Part shown: positions 1 through 8,334 of the stretch, in pieces | Position numbering within the stretch: the first letter of the stretch is position 1 | Layout of the letters: each line of letters opens with the position of its first letter | Source of the DNA: Methanocorpusculum sp. | GTDB lineage: Archaea; Halobacteriota; Methanomicrobia; Methanomicrobiales; Methanocorpusculaceae | Direction of reading: 5' to 3' | Length of the DNA: 36,568 bases | Assembly (NCBI GenBank): GCA_017399555.1 | Contig: JAFQBW010000044.1 | Span: forward strand, 1-36,568 | The notes under the pieces: model-generated | What the model was told of the DNA's origin: nothing | The model's input: only the letters and a program-made list of their open reading frames with translations | Database searches by the model: none | Made by a program: the position numbers and the translations under genes

Positions 1-163
1 AGCGAAGGAGCGATTAGCGACGAAGCGACCGCACGTTCGAGAAAGCTATAGAGTAAATTCGCGTTGATTCGCGCGTTAGTTCCAAAAACACGCGAATTTA
101 CGCGAATATTATACATACGTTTTGGAGAAGTACCGTCGCTTCGTCGCTAATCGCTCCTTCGCT
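1..163. repeat. Large imperfect palindrome, MITE-like
   Basis: Bases 1-29 are the exact reverse complement of 135-163. Inside them, two further blocks rich in TTCGCG (about 55-75) and CGCGAA (about 90-108) are also roughly inverted. The whole could fold into one long cruciform or RNA hairpin. It has no coding capacity. Its left limit may lie outside the window. It resembles a miniature inverted-repeat element, but no transposase of its own is visible. Confidence 0.75.
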
Positions 164-169
164 GACTAC

Positions 170-187
170 GCAATGCTGTCGCATTGC
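170..187. repeat. Small perfect hairpin
   Basis: GCAATGC and GCATTGC pair as a 7-bp stem around the loop TGTC. It sits between the 163-bp palindrome and the transposon-end motif at 211-221. Its function is unknown. Confidence 0.6.
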
Positions 188-210
188 TTAACGATATTTA
201 ATTCAATTTA

Positions 211-221
211 GGAGCAAAGCC
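211..221 (+). mobile_element. Solo right-end terminal repeat of the 8344-13059 transposon family
   Basis: GGAGCAAAGCC here is identical to the right terminal repeat at 13049-13059, and the preceding bases also match (TTCAATTTA here, TTCAATAAA there). It probably marks the right edge of a related element or MITE whose left part, perhaps including the 1-163 palindrome, extends beyond the window. Confidence 0.55.
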
Positions 222-316
222 CACAAAATGACAATAATTTATTATTTCAGTATTGCCTATAATCCTATTACAATAGGATTCACTTTGGTCTCATTCGGTT
301 CACTTTAAGGTAAATT
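222..316 (+). promoter_or_regulatory. Probable promoter and leader of the adhesin gene
   Basis: The stretch is AT-rich, with a TATA-like TTTATTAT near 238-245 and a short AAGGT about six bases before the ATG at 317. It begins right after the transposon-end motif at 221, so an insertion may have reshaped the upstream region. The promoter call is positional only. Confidence 0.35.
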
Positions 317-3300
317 ATGACCGCAAATGTTTGTCGCGCTCTACTGACAGTGTTTCTGGCTCTTTGTCTGTTATCAGGAGCGACAGCTTCAGACGAGTTT
401 TCTGATGCGCTCATACAGGATGTCTGTGTGGAGTGCGGTTCTGCAGATGGGCATCTTGAAAGCTGTTCGCTTTATGTTATCCCGGATATCATTGATGATT
501 CGTTTGATACTGACATCCCTGATATTGTTGAAGAACCCCTTAATCCTGAGTTCTCAGGAGATGATTTGTCTTCTTCGGATGCAGTTTCGTCAGGTGATGA
601 TTCTTCTTCATCAGATTTGCTGACCGAGAGTACAGAGCCGCCTGTTCAGCTTTCTTTTGCCGAACAGCTTCTGGCATCTGATGACCTTTGGGGTATGTAT
701 TCCAAGATGCTTTCAGCAATGAATGAGGATGTTGGAATTCTCTATGCATTAACAGCCGATGAGCTTGTGGTTTTAAAAGAGCATGCAAATCTTCTCTATC
801 TCAGTATCCCTGAAACAACGTCTGAAGATATGAAGAACCGGGATGATATTATCGCCACACTGACGGTTCTGGAAGAAAGTATTTCCGGAACGCCTGCGGC
901 CGCTGCAGTGTACGAGATGGGCAGTGCATCTTCGAAGACGACAATAAAAGGGGATGAGTACATCTGCTTTGACCTGGCTGCGGGTAAGGTGGAGATTACG
1001 GCGAGTACGTACACGGGTTCTGTTTTCGAAGGCGACAGTGCTGTCCCGGTTACCGGAGATCATTTGGCTGAGAATAACTACTACGTCTATCAGTCGAATC
1101 CATCAAATAAGGCAACGACCGGATTGGTTGACGGCAGACTCGTGTTGCCGACATATGAAAGAGTGGGAGCACCTGCAGACTCTGGCAAGGCAGGCTGGGG
1201 CGACTACATCACGAATAATACGGATGTGGAGGGCATCATCTCCAACTGGACAACAGAAGCCAAGAAGGTTGGGCGAGAGAGTACTCCCAACTGGATTTCT
1301 GTTACTGGTTCTGAAACATATAATATTACGATTGATAATCTCTGGTCGAGTAAATATGGCTCAGGTACTGGCAGAACAGACGGCGGTCTTTCCTTCAATC
1401 CAAGTTCTGGTGGGAAATTAACGGTTAACCTTGTTGGTGATAATCGGTTTACTACTATCAACTATATTGCTAACACAGGACTTAATGCTGAGATTATTTT
1501 CAATGCCTCTTCAGATAATGCTGACTCCACACTGACGGTTGCCTCTAATGGAGAGAATTTCTACAATTCTGCTATAGGTGGTTCTGATTCGTCTCAAAAC
1601 TCAGATGGAATTGTATTTAACGGCGGTATTATTTTTGCCGGAACAACCGTGTGGGATGATTGTACTGCTATTGGGGGCGGAGGAAACGGTGTTGGTGATG
1701 TTACAATTAATGGCGGGGTTGTAACTGCTGTTTCCACATCAAGCGGTGCTGCTATTGGAGGGGGTATTGGTGAATCTTCTCCAGGTGGAACGGGTTATGT
1801 TAAGATTACCGGCGGGGAGGTGTATGCATATAATTTTGGTTATGTATCAGCGAAAAGTTCTGGAGGTCCGGAATTTATTCCATCTGCAGCCATAGGCGGT
1901 GGCAGTTCAAGAGACAGTAGTGGCAGTATTGGAGAGGTAACAATCAGCGGAGGAACAGTGTACGCTCAGAGTCTTGGGGGAACTGCTATTGGGGGCGGAA
2001 GTTCCACAAAGAACAAAGGTGGTGATGCTAAAGTTACTATCTCCAACAATGCTCGGGTTACAGCGGTAAGCGTTACTGGAACTGCGCATGGAAGGGTGGA
2101 AAATACAGAGAGAGAAATTTCCGACCCTGGTGCGGGAATCGGCGGCGGCACTGCCGGGACTCTTGGTTCGGGAATGAGCGGCGGTTCGGCAACACTTACT
2201 GTATCCGATACCGCAGTTTTGAAAACCGGGTCGATTGGAGGGGGTAAATCTAATAATCCAACAGGAGGTACCATTGGCAGTGCAAAAGTTACCATCAACG
2301 GCGGAACTATCATTGGTCAGGTGATTATGGAAGGTACAGGTTCTACCTTCACCATGACCGGCGGAACAATTGATAATGCAAATTCCGCTGAATATAACTT
2401 CCTGCAGGAAAATGGTGGAGCAGTCTGGATTCAGACCGGAGATGCCAAAATGTCCGGAGGTACAATCAAGAATACCAACGCAGTCAAAGGCGGTGCCATT
2501 TATGTGAACGGAGGCAGTTTTGCTATGTCCGGCGGAAACATCAGTTCCACTTCTGCAACTGCAAACGGCGGAGCTATTTACGTGTCCGGCGGTTCTGTTT
2601 CCATCTCTGGTGGAAACATCACTGATGTTTCTGCAGAAGAAGGAGGGGCTGTTTATGTGGCTGTGATTGATGTTGTATCAGATGGTGATAGTTTCACCAT
2701 GTCCGGAGGTACGATTCAGAATGCAACGGCAACTGAAGGCAGTGGTGGTGCGGTAGCTGTTGCAAATGGTAAGGCATCAATGAAAGGCGGTTCTATCAAG
2801 GAGAGTTCTGCCTCCCTTAACGGTGGTGCTGTTTCTGTTTCCGGTGGAAGTTTCGCCATGAGCGGTGGAAGCATTGATGAAGTTTCCGCACTGAACGGCG
2901 GGGCAGTTGCTGTTTCGGATGGTACATTTACCATGAGTGCCGGCACGATTCAAAACTCAGAGGCAATCAGGAGTGACAGTGATGATACTTCTGGTAACGG
3001 CGGTGCTGTTTCAGTATCTGGTGCTGGTTCTGTCTTAATGTCTGGCGGTTCTCTTGATTCCTGTTCTGCTTATAATGGTGGTGGTGTCTATGTTAACGTA
3101 ACTGATGCTTCCAGCAACAGTTTCACCATGAATAATTCCGCCGAAATCCGGAACTGTACTGCCTCTTCCAACGGCGGAGCAGTATGTGTTGAGGGTGGAA
3201 ACGCTCTTATGAAATCCGGCAGTATTGACGGCGGTAGTTCTCTCCGGAATGCGGTTTTTGGAGGTGCTGTTTATGTGAAAGGCGGCAGTTTCACTATGGA

Positions 3301-5806
3301 AAATGGTGTCATCTCAAACAGCCGTGCAGGCGAGGATGGCGGAGCAGTATGTGTTGAAGACGGTTCTGCCTCTATGCTTTCCGGAACCATCAACAGCAGT
3401 ACGGCAAATGATAATGGCGGTGCTGTTTCCGTTAATGGAGGAAATTTCCTCATGTCCGGCGGTCTTATTGGCGGAACTTCGGATGCTGACAAATGTTCTG
3501 CCGCATATGGCGGCGGTGTATCTGTTACGGGCGGAACTTTCACAATGAACCAGACCTCTCTGATTGCCTTCTGTAATGCAACCGCAAACGGCGGAGGTGT
3601 CTATGTTAACGTAACCGGTGCTTCCGATAACAGTTTCACTATGGATGATACTGCTTCAATCAAGAGCTGTACTGCCTCTTCCAACGGCGGGGCTGTCTGT
3701 GTCGAGGGTGGACACGCTCTTATGATATCCGGCAGTATTGACGGCGGTAGTTCTCTCCGGAATGCGGTTTTTGGAGGTGCTGTTTATGTGAAAGGCGGCA
3801 GTTTCACTATGGCAGATGGTGTCATCTCAAACAACCGTGCAGGCAAGAATGGCGGAGCGGTGTGTGTTGAAGACGGTTCTGCTTCTATGCTTTCCGGAAC
3901 CATCAACAGCAGTACCGCAACAGAGAACGGTGGTGCTGTTTCCGTTAACGGAGGCAGTTTCCTCCTGTCCGGCGGTCTTATCGGCGGAACATCTGATTCT
4001 GACAAATGTTCTGCCGCATATGGTGGAGGTGTATCTGTTACGGGCGGAACTTTTACGATGAACCTGACCTCCCGGATTGCCTTCTGTAATGCAACCGCAA
4101 ACGGCGGAGGTGTCTATGTAAAAGTAGGTGCTGCCTCTGATGATGATGGGTTTACCATGAGTGATACTGCGGCTATTCTGAACTGTACTGCATCCGGTAA
4201 CGGCGGTGCTGTCTGTGTTGAAGGAGGTTCTGCTTCCATGCTTTCCGGAACTATCAACAGCAGTACTGCCTCCGATAATGGTGGTGCCGTTTCTGTTTCC
4301 GGTGGAAGTTTTATCATGTCTGGCGGAACTATAGGGGCTCAGGATGCTGGTTGTTCTGCCGAAAATGGAGGTGCTGTTTCTGTTACCGGTGGAACATTTA
4401 CTATGAGCAATAGTAGAATCCAGAATTGTACTGCCACTGCCTTTGGCGGCGGTGTGTATGTAAGGGCAAATAAGGGCTCCATTGGTGACAGTTTCATCAT
4501 AACTGACAGCACTATTGAAAGCTGTGAAGGAAAGGACGGGGGGGCAATCTCTGTATCTGAGGGTTCGGTAAACATGACTTACGGCTCGCTTCTCTACTGT
4601 AACGCCACTCAGCATGGAGGCGGTCTGTATGTATCCGGTGGAAACTTCAACATGAGAACCGGATCACTGCTCTATTGTAACGCAACCGCAAACGGCGGAG
4701 CTGCGTACCTGACCGGTGGAAACTTTGACATGGATGCTGGAATCATTTCCCATTCCGGTGCAAAAAATGGCGGGGCTGTCTATGTCTCAAATGGAAACTT
4801 CGACATGTTCAGCGGAACCGTAACCTACAATACTGCTCAAGAGAATGGCGGGGCAGTGTATGTCTATGGCGGAAATATTGTAATCGGAAAAGAAGAGTGT
4901 GAGGGTAAAGATACAACTCACAGCCACCCTGATACAAAGAATAATTATGCCGGTACTTATGGCGGAGCTCTTGCTGTCTCATCAGGAACTGTTATACTCC
5001 ACTGCGGAAATGTAACGGACAATTCTGCAGGTTCATCTGGAGATACTATTCATCAGACTGGAGGAACCATTACTGTCAATGGCGGAAGTATTGGAACGGG
5101 TGTTGCGGTAATCGGTTCTGATTCAAAATATATTGATAACCGTGGTCTTTCTCGAACCATTTACTTCAACACAACGACTCCTTCTCAGAAAGACATTCCG
5201 GACACAGTTGTCCAGCATACAGGAGTTACTGCAAGTAACCTCATTCTGAATAAAAACAAGATAGAGGATGCCAGGACAGAAGTGACTATACCTGAGGGCA
5301 AATATGTGATTGGCTGGACGAACAATAAGAGTTGGGAGTCTGGAGAATCATACTGGCCGGAGGGAAGTGAAGTTCCGATTACCCAGGAAGAAGGAGCAGA
5401 GATTCGTTATTACGCAATCTGGGGAGACTCTGTACCCAGTCCAAACTATGTTGTTGTCATCCCGGAAACTCTGACATTGAGTTCAGATGGTACCGGTAGT
5501 GCAGGAATTGGCGTCAGTACTTTTGAGCATGTCCCGAATATTGGTTCTGTTGCAGTCACTCTCTCTGCGTTTACCGGAAATCTGACACTGAATGAGAACT
5601 CAGAGAAGCTTGCTTACACCTTATCTGTGGGCGAAAATAAGTTGGAACTGAATGAACAAGTCACAGCATTTACCTATGAAAGTGATGATGATGTCATCCT
5701 TACAGCAAAAGTTACTGAAGATGCCCGCTTCTCCGGCGAGTACTCCGAGACGCTGACATTTGCGCTTGGTTATTCAGTAAGAGCATATTCTGAAGATAGC
5801 TATTGA
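317..5806 (+). CDS. Very large secreted adhesin-like protein with right-handed beta-helix repeats
   Basis: This 1829-residue protein starts with a signal peptide (hydrophobic residues about 8-24, cleavage probably in ATASDEF). An acidic, Ser-rich segment follows (about 25-105). The long central part, about residues 360-1600, repeats short turns of the type GGAVYVSGGSFTMSGGTI, the look of a parallel beta-helix as in polymorphic outer-membrane or pectate-lyase-like adhesins. Two 171-residue units are near-identical in DNA. The C-terminal part (about 1680-1829) has a VVIPETLTLSSDGTG segment and ends with YSETLTFALG, a beta-rich module. No transmembrane anchor, sortase motif or PGF signal is visible at the C-terminus, so surface retention is unexplained. 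Similar adhesin-like proteins are common in host-associated and anaerobic-digester methanogens. A role in adhesion is inferred. Confidence 0.85.
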   Translation: MTANVCRALLTVFLALCLLSGATASDEFSDALIQDVCVECGSADGHLESCSLYVIPDIIDDSFDTDIPDIVEEPLNPEFSGDDLSSSDAVSSGDDSSSSDLLTESTEPPVQLSFAEQLLASDDLWGMYSKMLSAMNEDVGILYALTADELVVLKEHANLLYLSIPETTSEDMKNRDDIIATLTVLEESISGTPAAAAVYEMGSASSKTTIKGDEYICFDLAAGKVEITASTYTGSVFEGDSAVPVTGDHLAENNYYVYQSNPSNKATTGLVDGRLVLPTYERVGAPADSGKAGWGDYITNNTDVEGIISNWTTEAKKVGRESTPNWISVTGSETYNITIDNLWSSKYGSGTGRTDGGLSFNPSSGGKLTVNLVGDNRFTTINYIANTGLNAEIIFNASSDNADSTLTVASNGENFYNSAIGGSDSSQNSDGIVFNGGIIFAGTTVWDDCTAIGGGGNGVGDVTINGGVVTAVSTSSGAAIGGGIGESSPGGTGYVKITGGEVYAYNFGYVSAKSSGGPEFIPSAAIGGGSSRDSSGSIGEVTISGGTVYAQSLGGTAIGGGSSTKNKGGDAKVTISNNARVTAVSVTGTAHGRVENTEREISDPGAGIGGGTAGTLGSGMSGGSATLTVSDTAVLKTGSIGGGKSNNPTGGTIGSAKVTINGGTIIGQVIMEGTGSTFTMTGGTIDNANSAEYNFLQENGGAVWIQTGDAKMSGGTIKNTNAVKGGAIYVNGGSFAMSGGNISSTSATANGGAIYVSGGSVSISGGNITDVSAEEGGAVYVAVIDVVSDGDSFTMSGGTIQNATATEGSGGAVAVANGKASMKGGSIKESSASLNGGAVSVSGGSFAMSGGSIDEVSALNGGAVAVSDGTFTMSAGTIQNSEAIRSDSDDTSGNGGAVSVSGAGSVLMSGGSLDSCSAYNGGGVYVNVTDASSNSFTMNNSAEIRNCTASSNGGAVCVEGGNALMKSGSIDGGSSLRNAVFGGAVYVKGGSFTMENGVISNSRAGEDGGAVCVEDGSASMLSGTINSSTANDNGGAVSVNGGNFLMSGGLIGGTSDADKCSAAYGGGVSVTGGTFTMNQTSLIAFCNATANGGGVYVNVTGASDNSFTMDDTASIKSCTASSNGGAVCVEGGHALMISGSIDGGSSLRNAVFGGAVYVKGGSFTMADGVISNNRAGKNGGAVCVEDGSASMLSGTINSSTATENGGAVSVNGGSFLLSGGLIGGTSDSDKCSAAYGGGVSVTGGTFTMNLTSRIAFCNATANGGGVYVKVGAASDDDGFTMSDTAAILNCTASGNGGAVCVEGGSASMLSGTINSSTASDNGGAVSVSGGSFIMSGGTIGAQDAGCSAENGGAVSVTGGTFTMSNSRIQNCTATAFGGGVYVRANKGSIGDSFIITDSTIESCEGKDGGAISVSEGSVNMTYGSLLYCNATQHGGGLYVSGGNFNMRTGSLLYCNATANGGAAYLTGGNFDMDAGIISHSGAKNGGAVYVSNGNFDMFSGTVTYNTAQENGGAVYVYGGNIVIGKEECEGKDTTHSHPDTKNNYAGTYGGALAVSSGTVILHCGNVTDNSAGSSGDTIHQTGGTITVNGGSIGTGVAVIGSDSKYIDNRGLSRTIYFNTTTPSQKDIPDTVVQHTGVTASNLILNKNKIEDARTEVTIPEGKYVIGWTNNKSWESGESYWPEGSEVPITQEEGAEIRYYAIWGDSVPSPNYVVVIPETLTLSSDGTGSAGIGVSTFEHVPNIGSVAVTLSAFTGNLTLNENSEKLAYTLSVGENKLELNEQVTAFTYESDDDVILTAKVTEDARFSGEYSETLTFALGYSVRAYSEDSY
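3083..4108 (+). repeat. Tandem 513-bp duplication inside the adhesin gene
   Basis: Two adjacent units (3083-3595 and 3596-4108) keep an exact 513-bp period, equal to 171 codons. They are nearly identical over long stretches, for example the block encoding SGSIDGGSSLRNAVFGGAVY. A third, shortened copy begins at 4109 but lacks the middle of the unit. The in-frame period allows length change by recombination without breaking the gene. Confidence 0.85.
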
Positions 5807-5894
5807 TTGTTGAAATATTGGAGAATATCATGATAGTAAAATGGAATGACAAAATAAAATCCGCAGAAGTATATTCTGTGTCTCATCTTTACCC

Positions 5895-5927
5895 GGAAGT
5901 GAGACCGGGTTAGCCGGACTCACTTCC
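5895..5927 (+). terminator. Hairpin after the adhesin gene
   Basis: GGAAGTGAG-A-CCGG pairs with CCGG-A-CTCACTTCC (one A:A mismatch) around a five-base loop. It lies 90 bases after the adhesin stop and before the next operon. There is no clear T-run after it, so termination is only likely. Confidence 0.5.
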
Positions 5928-5956
5928 CGTATCGAATTCTGATTAACATGGGTGCA

Positions 5957-6048
5957 GAACAGCTCTGTTCCCGAAAATTATGTGCTGATTTCTTCAGCAC
6001 TGCAAAAGAACAGCACAGAGAACAAATCACGCTGTATTCATACAGCGT
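5957..6048 (+). promoter_or_regulatory. Three-hairpin leader of the 6068-7837 operon
   Basis: Three perfect hairpins stand in a row: GAACAG/CTGTTC (5957-5970), GTGCTGA/TCAGCAC (5982-6000) and ACGCTGTA/TACAGCGT (6029-6048). The last one ends 19 bases before the ATG at 6068. The arrangement looks like a structured 5' untranslated region. Whether it regulates translation or mRNA stability cannot be told from sequence. Confidence 0.55.
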
Positions 6049-6067
6049 AAAAATTTGGGAATTAAAA

Positions 6068-6688
6068 ATGGCAATTGAAAAAGGACAAGTTCTGACAATC
6101 ATTCTGGCAGTAGCTTTGGTTCTGTCTTTGGCATTTGGCGGCACTATCATTCTTGGTCTGGTCTCAGATAAGTTCGAGTTTGCTGATGCCTTTGTTGACT
6201 GGCTTGGCATCGGAGGAAGTACTCAAGGATGGGGAGGGCTGAATGTGGATGTGGAATCCGGAGAGTATATTGCCCCTGTGATTAATCAGACGTCTCAACC
6301 GGGCGTGGCAATTCCAGGATGGGGCACGATTACAATTTCTGCCGATACCTATAATGTGTCTGTTCCATTCTATAACCCGGATGCTAACAAAGGCAAGTAT
6401 GCACTTAGGTTTGAATTATTCATTCCAAAGAATGGTGCGTATGAATCAATCTACGTATCGAACTTAACTTTGCCTGGAAATTATGTGCCGCAGCCGCTCA
6501 CACTCAATAGTACTCTCTCCAAAAATACTGAGGGGTATGATGCTTTAATTCATGTACAGCCGTACCGCATCGTGTTTAGTAAAGATATCGAAGATATCGA
6601 AAAAGTAGATTATGGAAATGAAAGTCAGGTTACATATTCCCCTACTTCCAACAGTGCAGATGTGAGAACAACACTCATTGTAAGATGA
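6068..6688 (+). CDS. Membrane-anchored extracellular protein, unknown family
   Basis: I chose the ATG at 6068 (protein MAIEKGQVLT...) rather than the upstream in-frame ATG at 5948, because that extension would be encoded by the hairpin leader and has no secretory character. The 206-residue product has one long hydrophobic segment at about residues 8-32 followed by a hydrophilic, beta-strand-like ectodomain with several N-x-S/T sequons (NQT, NVS, NLT, NST). It is probably anchored by its N-terminus with the rest outside. No catalytic motif is visible. It is first of three co-directional genes for exported proteins (40-bp gap to the next) and may form a surface structure with them and the upstream adhesin. 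That link is inferred from position. Confidence 0.7.
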   Translation: MAIEKGQVLTIILAVALVLSLAFGGTIILGLVSDKFEFADAFVDWLGIGGSTQGWGGLNVDVESGEYIAPVINQTSQPGVAIPGWGTITISADTYNVSVPFYNPDANKGKYALRFELFIPKNGAYESIYVSNLTLPGNYVPQPLTLNSTLSKNTEGYDALIHVQPYRIVFSKDIEDIEKVDYGNESQVTYSPTSNSADVRTTLIVR

Positions 6689-6728
6689 GTGTAGAAAAAT
6701 GTGTGAAAAGAGAAAGGAGAAACACAAA

Positions 6729-7325
6729 ATGAAAATGAAAAATGTATTGATGATTCTCATCACTCTTGCTGTGGTGTTTGCTATGGCGGGAGCTGTGAGT
6801 GCAGATAAGGGATTCAAGGATAACGATAAATCTATGACTGTCAATTATTCAGTTGAGGATAACTACGTTGTTGAGATTCCTGCTGATGTGATTTTCAAAA
6901 AAGATGATAATAATAATAAATTTATCTCAGAAGGACAGGTAAATGCAACCAATGTTCTTATTAATCCGGGTAAGAAGCTTGTAGTTAACCTCACATCAAA
7001 TCAGTATATATCTTGTGATAATATCTACTATCTGGATAACAGCGGTAGTTGGATTCGTTACTACATTAACAAGACCGAATCTGAATCTCCTACTACCACT
7101 CAGGTTACTAACGATACGTATGTTTTAACAGTTAATGCAGGAGATGAACATCCTGTTTTAAAAAAGATTTATAATGGATTTAAAAAAATCGGTGGCTATG
7201 TAACTCTTAGTTTTGAAACCACTCAGAACTTCATCGACAATGCCACTAAATCAGGAGTTCATGAGGATAGTCTGACATTCACGTTAGATGTGGTTGAGAA
7301 TAATAACCAGAATACTAACCAATGA
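6729..7325 (+). CDS. Secreted protein with IPADV / DSLTFTL beta-module
   Basis: I chose the ATG at 6729 because a GAAAGGAGA Shine-Dalgarno lies about nine bases upstream and the protein then begins with a clean signal peptide (MKMKNVLMILITLAVVF, cleavage near AVSADKG). The 198-residue mature-type protein is Asn/Lys-rich. It contains VVEIPADVIF near the start and EDSLTFTLDV near the end, the same order as VVIPETLTL and YSETLTFAL in the adhesin C-terminus, so a shared extracellular beta-sandwich-like module is plausible. It lies 40 bp after the membrane-anchored gene and overlaps the next gene by 4 bp, so the three are probably one operon. Its function is unknown. Confidence 0.7.
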   Translation: MKMKNVLMILITLAVVFAMAGAVSADKGFKDNDKSMTVNYSVEDNYVVEIPADVIFKKDDNNNKFISEGQVNATNVLINPGKKLVVNLTSNQYISCDNIYYLDNSGSWIRYYINKTESESPTTTQVTNDTYVLTVNAGDEHPVLKKIYNGFKKIGGYVTLSFETTQNFIDNATKSGVHEDSLTFTLDVVENNNQNTNQ

Positions 7326-7837
7326 CACAAAAAACTCTGATTCGGATTGGCATACTTCTCTGCCTTATCTTCCTTCTTGCCGTGCCGCAGTTAGCTGCGG
7401 CATCCGGTCAGAGCACTGTTGTGTCTCTTTCGGTCTCGGAGGTCGTCATCGATGTTGATGACGAAATCCGCGACTTGGGATATACTGTTGATGGAAAGGA
7501 AGAGGTTCGTTCCGTCTTTACTATCACAGGAAGCAGAGTTGTGATATCCGTAAATGAAGTTCTGGACGGTAAAAAGCTTCATGCATCCGTTGCCGGCGGG
7601 ACACTCATTTTAGGAAAACAGTATATCATTGTTATCCCGCGTGAAAGTGATGTATTTGTCTCGCTGTCAGTTTCATGCGAAGATGAAGAACAGACAAAGA
7701 AATACAATGTCCCGTCATTTAGAATTATCACTGAATCAGGTGATTACCCTCTTGAAAGAGCAGTCAAAAACTGTTTTGAAGGGATGGGGGTAACAGAACC
7801 CTTTGGAAAAATTCTGTTCCGGCTGGACAATATCTGA
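7322..7837 (+). CDS. Secreted protein, unknown family
   Basis: The ATG at 7322 overlaps the previous stop (ATGA), which fixes the start and implies translational coupling. The 171-residue product has a signal peptide (MTQKTLIRIGILLCLIFLL, cleavage near AAASG) and a beta-rich mature part with alternating hydrophobic residues (VVSLSVSEVVIDV, FVSLSVSC). There is no C-terminal anchor. It ends the three-gene secreted-protein operon. It could be a subunit or chaperone for its neighbours, but nothing in the sequence shows which. Confidence 0.65.
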   Translation: MTQKTLIRIGILLCLIFLLAVPQLAAASGQSTVVSLSVSEVVIDVDDEIRDLGYTVDGKEEVRSVFTITGSRVVISVNEVLDGKKLHASVAGGTLILGKQYIIVIPRESDVFVSLSVSCEDEEQTKKYNVPSFRIITESGDYPLERAVKNCFEGMGVTEPFGKILFRLDNI

Positions 7838-7921
7838 TGCAAATTCATTCATAAATACGTCAATCAATTCTGGGTATGGGAACCCTAATTGTGGTCTGCT
7901 GCCGCAAACAGCAGATACATC

Positions 7922-7941
7922 ATAGGAGATTTATCTCCTAT
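7922..7941 (+). terminator. Perfect 9-bp hairpin after the secreted-protein operon
   Basis: ATAGGAGAT pairs with ATCTCCTAT with a two-base loop and is followed by an AT-rich stretch. It lies 85 bases past the stop at 7837. It may be a terminator or a 3' end stabiliser. Confidence 0.4.
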
Positions 7942-8138
7942 TGGATTTGAAAATATTGGCATCAGATATCAAGACACCGGTAATAATCTATTTTCCTTTT
8001 AGGTTTAAGATTCTTTGTCATATCCTAACCGGATATGGATAGTACTTTCATTATGGATAGAACAAATCTGTGAAAGGCGAGAACTGAAGGCTCAAGCCAT
8101 GAGCAAGTCCGAAGGACTGGCGACCGCGCGGTATGGGG

Positions 8139-8146
8139 TTTATATA
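8139..8146 (+). promoter_or_regulatory. TATA box of the structured RNA / small-peptide locus
   Basis: TTTATATA lies where archaeal RNA polymerase would start at about 8165-8170, just before the hairpin at 8171-8187 and the AAAAAGGAGGTGATA block at 8194. No other gene start lies downstream that it could serve before the transposon. Confidence 0.5.
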
Positions 8147-8210
8147 CTTGAAGATTGAATCATAAGATGGCCAGTCTCACCAACTGGACTAACAAAAAGG
8201 AGGTGATAAT

Positions 8211-8300
8211 ATCCTTCTGACACTGTCGGCAGTGGTTACAATTCTATATCTCTTATCTAAAGAGATTCGATTGTGGTATCAACTGCTCAAAAAGAAATAA
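8211..8300 (+). CDS. Candidate 29-residue hydrophobic peptide without an ATG
   Basis: After a full-strength Shine-Dalgarno (GGAGGTGAT, 8199-8207) an open frame at the expected spacing encodes ILLTLSAVVTILYLL, then a charged, aromatic tail ending LLKKK and a stop at 8298-8300. A terminator-like hairpin follows at once. The layout (TATA box, strong SD, one short membrane peptide with a basic tail, terminator) resembles bacterial TxpA/holin-like type I toxin mRNAs. However, the codon where ATG is expected is ATC, and the nearest plausible start is CTG at 8217. It may be a dead copy, a non-AUG start, or chance inside a structured RNA. Confidence 0.3.
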   Translation: MLLTLSAVVTILYLLSKEIRLWYQLLKKK

Positions 8301-8334
8301 TAGGGGGTCATACCTCTATTATTTTATCACCTCT

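Larger units (their letters stand above)
7838..8193. other. 356-bp intergenic region with hairpins and a TATA box
   Basis: No convincing gene is seen. It holds hairpins at 7895-7915 (TCTGCTG/CAGCAGA) and 7922-7941 (ATAGGAGAT/ATCTCCTAT, two-base loop). The first two may end the 6068-7837 operon. Further small hairpins are at about 8106-8118 (AGTCC/GGACT) and 8171-8187 (CCAGT/ACTGG). A strong archaeal TATA box is at 8139-8146. Confidence 0.6.

Noticed and set aside
954..1421. 155-codon open frame inside the adhesin gene
   Set aside because: It lies within the large signal-peptide-bearing adhesin frame and has low-complexity, Arg/Thr-rich content typical of a frame shadow.
3827..4615. 262-codon minus-strand frame opposite the adhesin repeats
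   Set aside because: It arises from the repetitive Gly/Ser codons read backwards; the same pattern recurs in each repeat unit.
2400..4900. Possible CRISPR-like repetition
   Set aside because: The repeats are in-frame coding turns of a beta-helix without unique spacers of constant length.
8097..8135. Possible retron or group II intron around the structured locus
   Set aside because: No reverse transcriptase gene and no domain V-like stem are present; only the inverted ends resemble a retron RNA.
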